Source: Planctomycetota bacterium (GTDB lineage Bacteria > Planctomycetota > Phycisphaerae > Phycisphaerales > UBA1924). Taken from it: a stretch of 64,000 nucleotides of DNA. The position numbers and the translations under genes are program-made. The DNA is taken from NCBI GenBank assembly GCA_017303555.1, contig JAFLCN010000001.1, positions 310,001-374,000 on the forward strand. Direction: 5' to 3'. The notes below the pieces were generated by a model. The model worked only from the letters and a program-made list of their open reading frames with translations. It made no database searches and was not told where the DNA came from. The first letter of the stretch is position 1; each line of letters opens with the position of its first letter. Positions 1 through 7,989 of this stretch are shown in pieces.

Positions 1-1
1 C

Positions 2-373
2 ATTGATATTCACATCGAAGCGCCGGCGGTTCCGTTCCGCGAACTTTCGAGGCGGAACGAGCAGGCGACGGGCACAACGACAGCGCAGATGCGCGAGCAG
101 GTAGCAAAGGCGCGGGCCAGACAGCACGCAAGACAAGGGGAAATCCCCAACGCCCGCCTCAGCGGCAAGAAGCTCGATGAGATGGTCAACCTCGACGAGA
201 ACGCGCTGACCATGCTCGGTCAGGCGATGAACGAGATGGGGCTTTCCGCCCGCGCGTTCGACAAGATCCGGCGCATCGCCCGCACCATTGCCGACCTCGC
301 GGAGTCTGACGTCGTGACGTCGGAGCACATCGGCGAGGCGGTGCAGTACCGGTTGCTGGATCGGAAGGTCTGA
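2..373 (+). CDS. ComM/YifB-family Mg-chelatase-like AAA+ ATPase, C-terminal end (5' truncated by window)
   Basis: The reading frame is open from base 2 and ends at TGA 371-373, so only the last 123 residues are visible. They fit the C-terminal Mg-chelatase domain of the YifB/ComM family: an RELSRRNEQ segment, then REQVAKARARQ, then a helical tail (ARAFDKIRRIARTIADLA) ending in a short EHIGEAVQYR helix. In studied bacteria ComM is a hexameric helicase that promotes branch migration during natural transformation. The Walker motifs lie outside the window, so activity cannot be judged. The family is recognisable from the tail alone. Confidence 0.85.
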   Translation: MDIHIEAPAVPFRELSRRNEQATGTTTAQMREQVAKARARQHARQGEIPNARLSGKKLDEMVNLDENALTMLGQAMNEMGLSARAFDKIRRIARTIADLAESDVVTSEHIGEAVQYRLLDRKV

Positions 374-378
374 AAAAG

Positions 379-538
379 CATTCACCACAGAGACGCAGAG
401 GCACAGAGAAAGCAGGAGAAGGGTTTCAGAAGGGCATGATTGCGTGAAGCCGCTCGGAACCGTTTGCGGGCAATCATCCCAAACAGCCACTTATTCTCTT
501 CTGTTTTCTCTGTGCCTCTGTGACTCTGCGGTGAATGC
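379..538. repeat. Inverted repeat with CACAGAGGCACAGAGAA-type arms
   Basis: The arms at 379-413 and 504-538 are 35 bases each and match as inverted copies with about four mismatches. Both contain the GCAGAG/CACAGAG purine-rich word. About 90 bp separate them. The element fills the gap between the ComM end and the convergent small membrane protein gene. Transcribed, it would form a long imperfect hairpin able to act as a bidirectional terminator. A diverged single copy lies at 44821-44853, so it is a dispersed family. Confidence 0.8.
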
Positions 539-541
539 CTT

Positions 542-814
542 TCACTTCTTTCGAACATGCCGCGAGCCGCCGCCGAAGCTGCCCAGATCAAGCAATGCCG
601 CGATAACAACCAGCACCACGTACCCGCCCTGCACGCCCCCGTGCAGATTGGCGTACGCCCATGCAAGTGTGGTGTACGGCGCGAAGAAGAAACCCATCAG
701 CGGCCAGAACCACTGCCCGCTGAACGCTCTTTGGAGGTAATCACCAAAGAGCCACAGGCAGAACAGCGTCACGCGGGGCAGGAACATCGCGAAGAGAACG
801 AGAATGCAACCCAT
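542..814 (-). CDS. Small integral membrane protein, unknown function
   Basis: A 90-residue protein read from the ATG at 814, chosen because AAGGAG lies 6-7 bases upstream; the longer frame starting at 835 has no such site. It contains about three hydrophobic stretches (ILVLFAMFLPRVTLFCLWLF, FWPLMGFFFAPYTTLAWAY and VVLVVIAALLDLG), then a Gly/Lys/Arg-rich cytoplasmic tail. No catalytic motif is visible. It starts 17 bases after the pgpA stop on the same strand, so it is probably co-transcribed with the phospholipid genes. No family was recognised. Confidence 0.7.
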   Translation of the reverse strand: MGCILVLFAMFLPRVTLFCLWLFGDYLQRAFSGQWFWPLMGFFFAPYTTLAWAYANLHGGVQGGYVVLVVIAALLDLGSFGGGSRHVRKK

Positions 815-831
815 GCAATCTCCTTCGGAAT

Positions 832-1335
832 TCACCGGAACAGGATTCGCGCGAAGAGCTGAACAACGAGCAGAGCCTGAACGCCGGCGATCAGGTCATC
901 GATCAGAATTCCCATGCCGCCGGGGAGTTTTTGAAGCCCGCGCGCGGGCCAGAGCTTGAGAATGTCGAAGATTCGGAACGCGATGAACGCGCCGCCGAGC
1001 GTGAGCGCGAGCGATTGGAGCGAAACTTCGACGTGCGCGGGAAGAAACAGCAGCGCGATGGCCTGGCCTGCGGTTTCGTCCGCGACGGCCTGGGAAGGGT
1101 CTTTCTTGCCGAACTTGGCTTCCGCTGCTTCACCCTGCACGAGGCATCCGAGCGAGAAGGCCACGCACCATGCGATCAGAGCGGCGTTGTAGATCAAGGG
1201 CGAATGGGCCGGACCGAAACCGAGGTAGATCAGCGCTGCCGCGAGAACAACCGTCGGCATCGAACCCCAGGTCCCGCTTGCGGGGCGCATGTGGCCAAGG
1301 CCGAACGACGTGATCCAGAGCAGTTTGTTGGACAT
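832..1335 (-). CDS. pgpA: Phosphatidylglycerophosphatase A
   Basis: A 167-residue membrane enzyme that dephosphorylates phosphatidylglycerol phosphate to phosphatidylglycerol. It follows the PgpA pattern: an N-terminal GLGHMRPASGTWGS segment, the acidic active-site region D79-PSQ-AVAD86-E87-TAGQ, and a late KLWPARGLQKLPGGMGILIDD segment. Several hydrophobic segments place it in the inner membrane. The family's usual length is about 160-170 residues, so it is complete. It lies downstream of pgsA on the same strand, which makes the last two steps of phosphatidylglycerol synthesis neighbours. Confidence 0.92.
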   Translation of the reverse strand: MSNKLLWITSFGLGHMRPASGTWGSMPTVVLAAALIYLGFGPAHSPLIYNAALIAWCVAFSLGCLVQGEAAEAKFGKKDPSQAVADETAGQAIALLFLPAHVEVSLQSLALTLGGAFIAFRIFDILKLWPARGLQKLPGGMGILIDDLIAGVQALLVVQLFARILFR

Positions 1336-1484
1336 GAACCTGTATCGGTCTTGAGTGGAGTGCGTTCAGGACGCTTGGACTGTGTGAAGAGCCGAATGGC
1401 GTGCGATCTCGCATCGCTCGGGCTTGTACGGTACGGACTTGATCGATCGGAAATGCTGGTCGAGATCGCTCCGTTTGGGGCGGC

Positions 1485-2192
1485 TCAGCTCGAATGGGGC
1501 GGGGCGCTGGCCTGTGCCGCGCGGACCGCATACGGGATAATGGAGAGGGCCGTGACGATGACGGCCGTCCAAACCATGGCATCGATGAGTTTGCGGGCGG
1601 GCATTCCGGGCATGGGGCTGGCGAAGGCCAGAATCAGGAAGACCCCGAGGATGCACCCGCACTGAACGAACATCTTGGCCTTGCCGCTGAGCGAGGCTGA
1701 AAAATCGATCCCTCGTGCCTCGAGCACGGCCCGGATCGTGGTGACGAGCAGCTCGCGCGAGAGAACGACCAGCGCCATCCAGGGCATCACTCCGCTGACC
1801 TGGAGCGGCTTGCCGTTGGAGAGCTGGCAGTCAAAGGCGGGTCCGGCCATCATGGCGAACGCCCCGACCACGAGCAATTTGTCGGCGAACGGGTCCATGA
1901 TGCGGCCGAATTTGCTGATGACCCCCCAGCGCCGGGCCAAAAGCCCATCCAAAGCGTCGGTCAGCGCCCCGAGCCCAAAGAGGAGTGCCGCCCAGAGCAT
2001 CGGGGCGGTCGGCGGCGAGAAGCTCTCACTTAGCCTGGGGTAGCGCCACAAAGAAAGAAGGGTGATGAGCCCCCCCGCCAGCAGCAGGCGGGCCAGCGTG
2101 AGCATGTTGGGGACCGCCACCCGCCATCCGACCACCGGCGCAGCCGCCCCCAATGCGGGACGAGGGGTCGCGATGCCGGGATCGGTGTTCAC
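1485..2192 (-). CDS. pgsA: CDP-diacylglycerol--glycerol-3-phosphate 3-phosphatidyltransferase
   Basis: A 235-residue membrane enzyme making phosphatidylglycerol phosphate from CDP-diacylglycerol and glycerol-3-phosphate. The complete CDP-alcohol phosphatidyltransferase signature is present with correct spacing: D82-G83, A86-R87, G96, D100 and D104. Hydrophobic segments flank it. GTG at 2192 is chosen as start because it leaves a short N-terminus before the first membrane helix (VPNMLTLARLLLAGG) and has a weak CGGAG upstream; the frame extends to 2261. Divergent from nuoJ. Pairs functionally with pgpA 150 bases downstream. Confidence 0.9.
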   Translation of the reverse strand: MNTDPGIATPRPALGAAAPVVGWRVAVPNMLTLARLLLAGGLITLLSLWRYPRLSESFSPPTAPMLWAALLFGLGALTDALDGLLARRWGVISKFGRIMDPFADKLLVVGAFAMMAGPAFDCQLSNGKPLQVSGVMPWMALVVLSRELLVTTIRAVLEARGIDFSASLSGKAKMFVQCGCILGVFLILAFASPMPGMPARKLIDAMVWTAVIVTALSIIPYAVRAAQASAPPHSS

Positions 2193-2447
2193 GCGCCCAA
2201 GCGTACTCCGGGCGCGAACGGTGCTCGGATGAAATCCGGCAAACTCGGCTCCACCCCGCAAACGACAACAGGGCCTTCCGGAGTTGAAGACCTAGTTGGT
2301 TCCCACTATCCTCTGCCCTTCGCCCGGCTGGGCTGGGAAGTTGGAAAACACCGCTCGTCGGCGGGGTTTGTTCGGCGGCATCGATCGTGGGCGAGCGAGG
2401 GCCTCGGCTCCTCGGCTCAAAGCGGGCCTCGCCCGAAGGGGCCATCG

Positions 2448-3422
2448 TTGGATCAAATCATTAACCCTCTGGCTCTCTACGCGGCTTGCGGGCTGGGCGC
2501 GATCGGCGTGGCGCTGGCGCTCCCTCGTAAGGCAGGCAAGAACCCGCAGATCCTGGGCGCGATGCTCGCCTCGATCGCCGGTGCGATCGTTCTGATCGCG
2601 ATGGGCCTCAAGGCGGGCGGATTCTTCGGAATCGGCAACTCCCCCACGATCTATTTTTATGTGTTCGGGGGCGTGGCGCTCGGGGCGTCGCTCCGCGTGA
2701 TTACCCACCCGCGTCCGGTGTATGCCGCGTTGTACTTCGTGCTCAGCATCCTCGCGACGGCGGGGCTTTTCCTGATTCTGTCGGCCGAGTTCATGGCGTT
2801 CGCTCTGGTGATCGTGTACGCCGGCGCCATCCTTATTACATACCTGTTCGTGATCATGCTGGCAACACAGGCGCCGACCGAGGAGCTTGAGAACGCGCTG
2901 GCGGAGTACGACACGCAGGCGCGGGAGCCGATCGTGGCGACCGCTGCGGGCTTTGTGCTGCTGGCCGTCCTGACGACGCTGCTGTTCCGGGGCGTCAACG
3001 ACATGCCCTCGCGCAAGAGCGTGGGCGGGCAATCGCTGCTGGCGGAGATGCCCCGCAAGATCGAATCCGCGCTCACGTTCGCGAACACGCTCCCCGCCGG
3101 GAGCAAGGTTGCGATCGACGAGCACGGTGAGGCGATCGTGGATTTCAAGGCCCGCACGGTGGTGATCCGCAGCGCCGCGGGCGAGGTGCAGACCGTCGCG
3201 CTCCCGGCCAATCTGAACGTCTCCAACGTTGAGATGGTCGGGTTCAACCTGCTCCGGGATCATCCGGGCTCGATCGAGATCGCGGGCGTGATCCTGCTGA
3301 TGGCGATGCTCGGGGCCGTGGTTCTCAGCCGCAAGCAGGTTCAGCTCGATGAAGACGCCAAGGAGCGTCACGCCAAGAGCCTGGCGGCAGAAGTCGCCCA
3401 GGGCGTGGAGACCAATCCATGA
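2448..3422 (+). CDS. nuoJ: NADH-quinone oxidoreductase subunit J (long form)
   Basis: Membrane-arm subunit of respiratory complex I. The TTG at 2448 is preceded by GAAGGGG and fits the first membrane helix (LALYAACGLGAIGVALAL); the upstream frame to 2229 is low-complexity. Conserved NuoJ helices are visible: TIYFYVFGGVALGASLRV, then ALYFVLSILATAGLFLIL and FALVIVYAGAILITYLFVIM. The 324 residues exceed the family's usual 170-200 because a soluble stretch of about 75 residues is inserted between helix 4 and the last helix (GVILLMAMLGAVVLS). The stop overlaps nuoK as ATGA. Confidence 0.93.
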   Translation: MDQIINPLALYAACGLGAIGVALALPRKAGKNPQILGAMLASIAGAIVLIAMGLKAGGFFGIGNSPTIYFYVFGGVALGASLRVITHPRPVYAALYFVLSILATAGLFLILSAEFMAFALVIVYAGAILITYLFVIMLATQAPTEELENALAEYDTQAREPIVATAAGFVLLAVLTTLLFRGVNDMPSRKSVGGQSLLAEMPRKIESALTFANTLPAGSKVAIDEHGEAIVDFKARTVVIRSAAGEVQTVALPANLNVSNVEMVGFNLLRDHPGSIEIAGVILLMAMLGAVVLSRKQVQLDEDAKERHAKSLAAEVAQGVETNP

Positions 3423-3772
3423 ATTCAGCTCTCACCCTCGCGCAGGACGGGTTTCCGACCGCGCTGCACACGATCACGCTCGCTCACTACCTGTTTATCT
3501 CGGGCGTGATGTTCGTTCTCGGTCTGATCGGGTTCCTGACGCGACGCAATCTCATCATCATGTTCCTGTGCACGGAACTCATGTTCCAGGCGGCGGGGAT
3601 CGCGCTCGTCGCGTTCAGCCGCTTCCACATGAACATGACCGGACAGAGCTTTGTGATCTTCATCGTGACCGTCGCCGCGGCCGAAGCGGCGATGGCGCTC
3701 GCTCTCGTCGTGCTGCTCTTCCGCAAGCGGGAGAGCCTGGATGCCGAGGAATGGTCGGAATTGAAGGGCTGA
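3419..3772 (+). CDS. nuoK: NADH-quinone oxidoreductase subunit K
   Basis: A 117-residue complex I membrane subunit with three helices, related to MrpC antiporter subunits. The family's buried glutamates are present, in FLCTELMFQAAG of helix 2 and VAAAEAAMALALVVLLF of helix 3; they belong to the proton path. Translation is coupled to nuoJ through an ATGA overlap. The N-terminal 20 residues before the first helix are slightly longer than usual. Confidence 0.95.
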   Translation: MNSALTLAQDGFPTALHTITLAHYLFISGVMFVLGLIGFLTRRNLIIMFLCTELMFQAAGIALVAFSRFHMNMTGQSFVIFIVTVAAAEAAMALALVVLLFRKRESLDAEEWSELKG

Positions 3773-3842
3773 TTGGGGTTGAACTGGTTTTGGCGGCGGT
3801 CTGCCGGTTCGTGCCGCGACAACGGCCTCTAGCGGAGCACTC

Positions 3843-6164
3843 GTGACGACTCTTCTCTCCACTCTCGCACTCGCCAGCGCCGCACCGGCCCACGGTTCGT
3901 CCGTGACGCCCGCGCTCTCCCCGATCCTTCCCGGACCGGCCGAGGCGCTGCTCATGCTCGCGCTGCCGCTGCTCGGAACCGTACTCTGCACGCTCTGCGC
4001 GATCCTGCGGATCAAGAGCAAGCTGCCCGCGTTCCTCACCGTCGCGTGCCTTGCCGGCTGCTTTGCCATCGCTGTGCGGCTCTTCCTGAACCAGACCGGC
4101 GCACCGGTCATCACGTCCGGCTTTGAATGGTTCTTCCTCGAGTGGGGAGAGGGCAACGGGCAGCGTTTCGTCGCGAACTTCTCGCTCTACATCGATTCGC
4201 TCACCGTTCTCTGGATGCTCTTTGTCACGGGATTGGGCACGCTCATCGCGCTCTACGCCAGTGAATACATGAGCCCCGATCTGGGCACGGGCTACTGCCG
4301 CTTCTTCGCGGCGTTCAACCTGTTCGTGTTCAGCATGACGGCCCTGGTCATGGGCGACAACCTGCTCCTGCTCTTCCTGGGCTGGGAAGGCGTCGGCCTC
4401 TGCTCGTACCTGCTCATCGGCTACTACTACAAGAAGCCCGCGGCAGTCGAAGCCGCCAAGAAGGCCTTCATCCTCAACCGCATCGGCGATCTCGGCCTGC
4501 TCATGGGCATCGGCCTGACGTTCGTCCACTTCGGCAGCATCGAGTTCCGCGAGATCTTCCACGTGGCACAGCCGTACATCGACGCCGCCAAGGCGGGCCG
4601 ATACTCTGAGATTCCGTTCCTGGTGCAGTTGATCCCGATCCTGCTGGCGATCGGCGCGTTCGGCAAGTCGGCCCAGTTGCCCCTGTATGTCTGGTTGCCC
4701 GACGCGATGGAAGGCCCGACTCCGGTGTCGGCGCTCATCCACGCCGCGACGATGGTGACGGCGGGCGTCTACCTCGTCGCCCGTATGTACCCGCTCTTCC
4801 TGCTGAGCGAGTACGCGCTGCCACTGGTGGCGTGGGTCGGCGCTCTGACCGCGTTCGTCGCCGCGACGATCGGCATGGCGCAGTTCGACATCAAACGCAT
4901 CATGGCGTACTCGACGGTCAGCCAGCTCGGCTACATGTTCGCGGGTTTGGGCGGGCTTTCGAGCACGGGCGCCGCGTTCCACGTCGTGACGCACGCGTTC
5001 TTCAAGGCCCTCTTGTTCCTCTCCTGCGGCGCGATCATGCACGGCTTTGCGGGTCAGCTCGACCTTCGCAAGCTCAGCGGCCTGCGCCGGCTCAAGGGCT
5101 GGGGCATCGTCTCGTTCGGCATGCTGGTCGGCTGCTTGAACCTTTCGGGCTTCCCGTTCACGTCCGGCTTCTTCAGCAAGGACATGATCATCGGTTCGGA
5201 GTACATGACTCCGGGCACCGCGCCGATCGGCTGGATCCTGCTCTTTACCGCCGGTCTCACGGCGTACTACACCTTCCGCGTCTTCTTCCGCGTCATCGTC
5301 GGCCCGCTGCACTATGAACCGGGCGAAGAGCTTCACTCGGCGCACGATGACCACGGCGATCACCATGGGGATGCGCACGACGACCACAACCACGTTCAAG
5401 ACGATCACGCCCACCACGATCACGGGCATGGTGGACACTTCCATCCGCACGCGCCGGGCTGGGCGATCAACACCGTGCTACTCACGCTGAGCATCCTCTC
5501 GCTCGGCGCTTCCGCCCTGAACTTCATGCACCTGCCCGGACAGCCGCACATCGCGGGCGGCATCGTGCCCGAGATGGTGATGCAATCATCCGCGGCATAC
5601 GCCTCTCCCTACGAGCACCACGGCGACTCCCACGGCGACGCGGGCGAAGGCGGACATGAAGGGCCGGACGGCCACGGGCCGGCAGCGCCGCCCTCGTACG
5701 TTCCGACCTCGATCGGCGAAAACTACCCCGGTGCGCACGCGGGCACGTTCCTTGGTTGGAATCCGCACGCCGTGATGTTCTACGTCTCGGGCGCAGTGGG
5801 CTTCATCGGGATCTTCATCGCCTTCTGGCTGCACTACGTCGGCCGCACCACGGCCGCGACGGCAAAGGCCGATGCGCTGCTCCCCTATCTCGGCCCGATC
5901 CCGAAGTGGGCCCAGCACAAGTGGTACGTGGACGAGTTCTACAACCTGTCGATCCGCGTGCCCCTGCTGATCCTGGCGCACATCTGCAACCTGTTCGACA
6001 AGCTGATTATCGACGGGCTGGTGCGTCTGTTCGGCGCGATCCCGCGCTGGATCGGCAACACCATCCGTCCCACGCAATCGGGCGAGCTGCACGGCTATGC
6101 CGCGGGTATGGCCGCGGGCGTCGCGCTCTTGCTCTTTATCGTCTTCATCCTGACCCTTCGCTGA
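3843..6164 (+). CDS. nuoL: NADH-quinone oxidoreductase subunit L (proton-pumping, His-rich insertions)
   Basis: A 773-residue antiporter-like subunit at the distal end of the complex I membrane arm. It starts at GTG 3843, 70 bases after nuoK. The family core is intact: LFLGWEGVGLCSYLLIGYYY, then KSAQLPLYVWLPDAMEGPTP (pump lysine and glutamate region) and KRIMAYSTVSQLGYM, plus a C-terminal amphipathic helix region. Two insertions are unusual. Residues about 497-536 hold some sixteen histidines alternating with Asp and Gly, and a second His/Gly-rich stretch follows near residues 590-620. E. coli NuoL has 613 residues, so the excess is largely these loops. Confidence 0.96.
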   Translation: MTTLLSTLALASAAPAHGSSVTPALSPILPGPAEALLMLALPLLGTVLCTLCAILRIKSKLPAFLTVACLAGCFAIAVRLFLNQTGAPVITSGFEWFFLEWGEGNGQRFVANFSLYIDSLTVLWMLFVTGLGTLIALYASEYMSPDLGTGYCRFFAAFNLFVFSMTALVMGDNLLLLFLGWEGVGLCSYLLIGYYYKKPAAVEAAKKAFILNRIGDLGLLMGIGLTFVHFGSIEFREIFHVAQPYIDAAKAGRYSEIPFLVQLIPILLAIGAFGKSAQLPLYVWLPDAMEGPTPVSALIHAATMVTAGVYLVARMYPLFLLSEYALPLVAWVGALTAFVAATIGMAQFDIKRIMAYSTVSQLGYMFAGLGGLSSTGAAFHVVTHAFFKALLFLSCGAIMHGFAGQLDLRKLSGLRRLKGWGIVSFGMLVGCLNLSGFPFTSGFFSKDMIIGSEYMTPGTAPIGWILLFTAGLTAYYTFRVFFRVIVGPLHYEPGEELHSAHDDHGDHHGDAHDDHNHVQDDHAHHDHGHGGHFHPHAPGWAINTVLLTLSILSLGASALNFMHLPGQPHIAGGIVPEMVMQSSAAYASPYEHHGDSHGDAGEGGHEGPDGHGPAAPPSYVPTSIGENYPGAHAGTFLGWNPHAVMFYVSGAVGFIGIFIAFWLHYVGRTTAATAKADALLPYLGPIPKWAQHKWYVDEFYNLSIRVPLLILAHICNLFDKLIIDGLVRLFGAIPRWIGNTIRPTQSGELHGYAAGMAAGVALLLFIVFILTLR

Positions 6165-6195
6165 TCGAGTCTGATTTCCGGAGTCTTCGCGCCTC

Positions 6196-7989
6196 ATGCA
6201 GAGCCCCGAAACCCCCATTTCCGCCGCTGCCGCGCCGGGCTTCCTGGATACGTGGATGCTCCCGCTGCTGCTGCTCGTTCCGCTGGTGTTCGCGTTCGTT
6301 GTGGCGTTCCTGCCGGAGCGTCGCGCCCGCGCGACGGCGCTGGTGGGCACGCTCATCGCGCTCGGGCTCACGGTTCTCTCGCTCTTCCAGTTCAACTGGC
6401 ACAACAGCGCCCAGTTTCAGTTCCTGAACAAGATCGAGTGGCTGCCCTCGCTGGGCATTTCGGTGTCGATGGGCGTGGACTCGGTGTCGATGCTGCTGAT
6501 CGCGCTCACGGGGCTGCTGGGGCCGATCTGCGTGCTCGCGTCGTGGACGGCGATCACCAACCGAGTCCGCACGTACTACGCCTGGTTCCTCGTGCTGCAG
6601 GCCGCGATGGTGGGCGTCTTCATCGCCCGCGATCTGATCCTGTTCTACGTCTGCTTCGAGTTCACGCTGATCCCGATGTACATCCTGATCAGCCTCTACG
6701 GCTCGACCAACCGCAAGCGTGCCGCGACCACGTTCTTCCTGTACACGTTCACCGGCTCGATGATCGCGCTCGCGGGTCTTGTGTACGTCGCGTGGATCAA
6801 CGCGGGCCTGCCGACCGATTCGTTCACCGGCGCGGGCACCTGGACCTTCGACATCGCGACGCTGCAGATGGCGTCGATCAATCACCTCAACATGTCGCAG
6901 CAGTCGCTGGTGCTGCTCGCCCTGATGGCTGGTTTCGCGGTCAAGGTTCCGCTCTTCCCGGTGCACACGTGGCTGCCTCTGGCACACACCGAGGCCCCCA
7001 CCGCCGGCTCGGTCATCCTCGCGGGCGTCTTGCTCAAGCTCGGCACCTACGGCATCTTCCGCTTTGCGCTCCCCTTCACGACCGACGCGTTCATCCACTA
7101 CGCACCGTTCATGGCCGTGCTCTGCATCATCGGCATCCTCTACGGAGGGCTGATCTGCTGGGTGCAGACCGACATGAAGAAGCTGGTCGCGTATTCCTCG
7201 GTCGCCCACCTGGGTTTCTGCATTCTGGGCTTGGTCGCCCTCAACGTCGCGGGCATCCAGGGCTCGATCCTCTACATGATCAACCACGGCCTTTCGACCG
7301 GCGCGCTCTTCCTCTGCGTCGGCTTCGTCTACGAGCGCTACCACACCCGCTCGATGAAGGACCTCGGGGGCCTTGCCGCCAAGATGCCGATCTGGGCGAC
7401 CTTCATGGTCTTCTTCGTGATGGCCTCGGTCGGCCTGCCCGGCCTGAACGGCTTCGTCAGCGAGTTCCTCTGCATCTTCGGCACGTTCCAGGCGAGCGAT
7501 GCCTGGGGCAAGGGCGTCTGGGGCAGCAACTCCAATCCTGTGCCCGGCGCAACGCCCGGCAACCTCGGCCCGTGGTACGCACTCATCGCTGGGCTGGGCG
7601 TCATCGTGGCGGCGATGTATCTGCTCATCATGACCGGCAAGGTCGTCTTCGGCCCGCTCCGCGAACCGGGCGGCCACGATTCGCACAGCGCACACGAATC
7701 GCACGGTGCGGACGACCACGGCCAACTGCCCACCGACCTTTCGGCACGCGAGATCACCTGCCTCGTACCGCTGGCGATCGCCTGCCTTGTCTTCGGCGTG
7801 TATCCGATGCCGCTCTTTGATGCCCTGAAGGGGCCCGTGAACAGCACGGTCGCCCTTGTGCAGGAAGTTCGGAACACCCCGATGCAGCCCGGCACGAACG
7901 AGCCGACTGCTTCGGCCTCGATCGTGCCGAGCGGGCGCGCCGTGTCCAATTCTGCTTCTCGATTTGGGTCCGAGGAGGCCCCGCGATGA
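6196..7989 (+). CDS. nuoM: NADH-quinone oxidoreductase subunit M
   Basis: A 597-residue antiporter-like complex I subunit that carries one of the proton channels. Typical motifs are CFEFTLIPMYILISLYGS, VKVPLFPVHTWLPLAHTEAP and KKLVAYSSVAHLGFCILG. Near residues 490-510 a short His/Asp/Ser-rich loop (HDSHSAHESHGADDHG) echoes the larger one in NuoL. The gene starts 31 bases after nuoL, and its stop overlaps the nuoN start as ATGA. Confidence 0.96.
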   Translation: MQSPETPISAAAAPGFLDTWMLPLLLLVPLVFAFVVAFLPERRARATALVGTLIALGLTVLSLFQFNWHNSAQFQFLNKIEWLPSLGISVSMGVDSVSMLLIALTGLLGPICVLASWTAITNRVRTYYAWFLVLQAAMVGVFIARDLILFYVCFEFTLIPMYILISLYGSTNRKRAATTFFLYTFTGSMIALAGLVYVAWINAGLPTDSFTGAGTWTFDIATLQMASINHLNMSQQSLVLLALMAGFAVKVPLFPVHTWLPLAHTEAPTAGSVILAGVLLKLGTYGIFRFALPFTTDAFIHYAPFMAVLCIIGILYGGLICWVQTDMKKLVAYSSVAHLGFCILGLVALNVAGIQGSILYMINHGLSTGALFLCVGFVYERYHTRSMKDLGGLAAKMPIWATFMVFFVMASVGLPGLNGFVSEFLCIFGTFQASDAWGKGVWGSNSNPVPGATPGNLGPWYALIAGLGVIVAAMYLLIMTGKVVFGPLREPGGHDSHSAHESHGADDHGQLPTDLSAREITCLVPLAIACLVFGVYPMPLFDALKGPVNSTVALVQEVRNTPMQPGTNEPTASASIVPSGRAVSNSASRFGSEEAPR

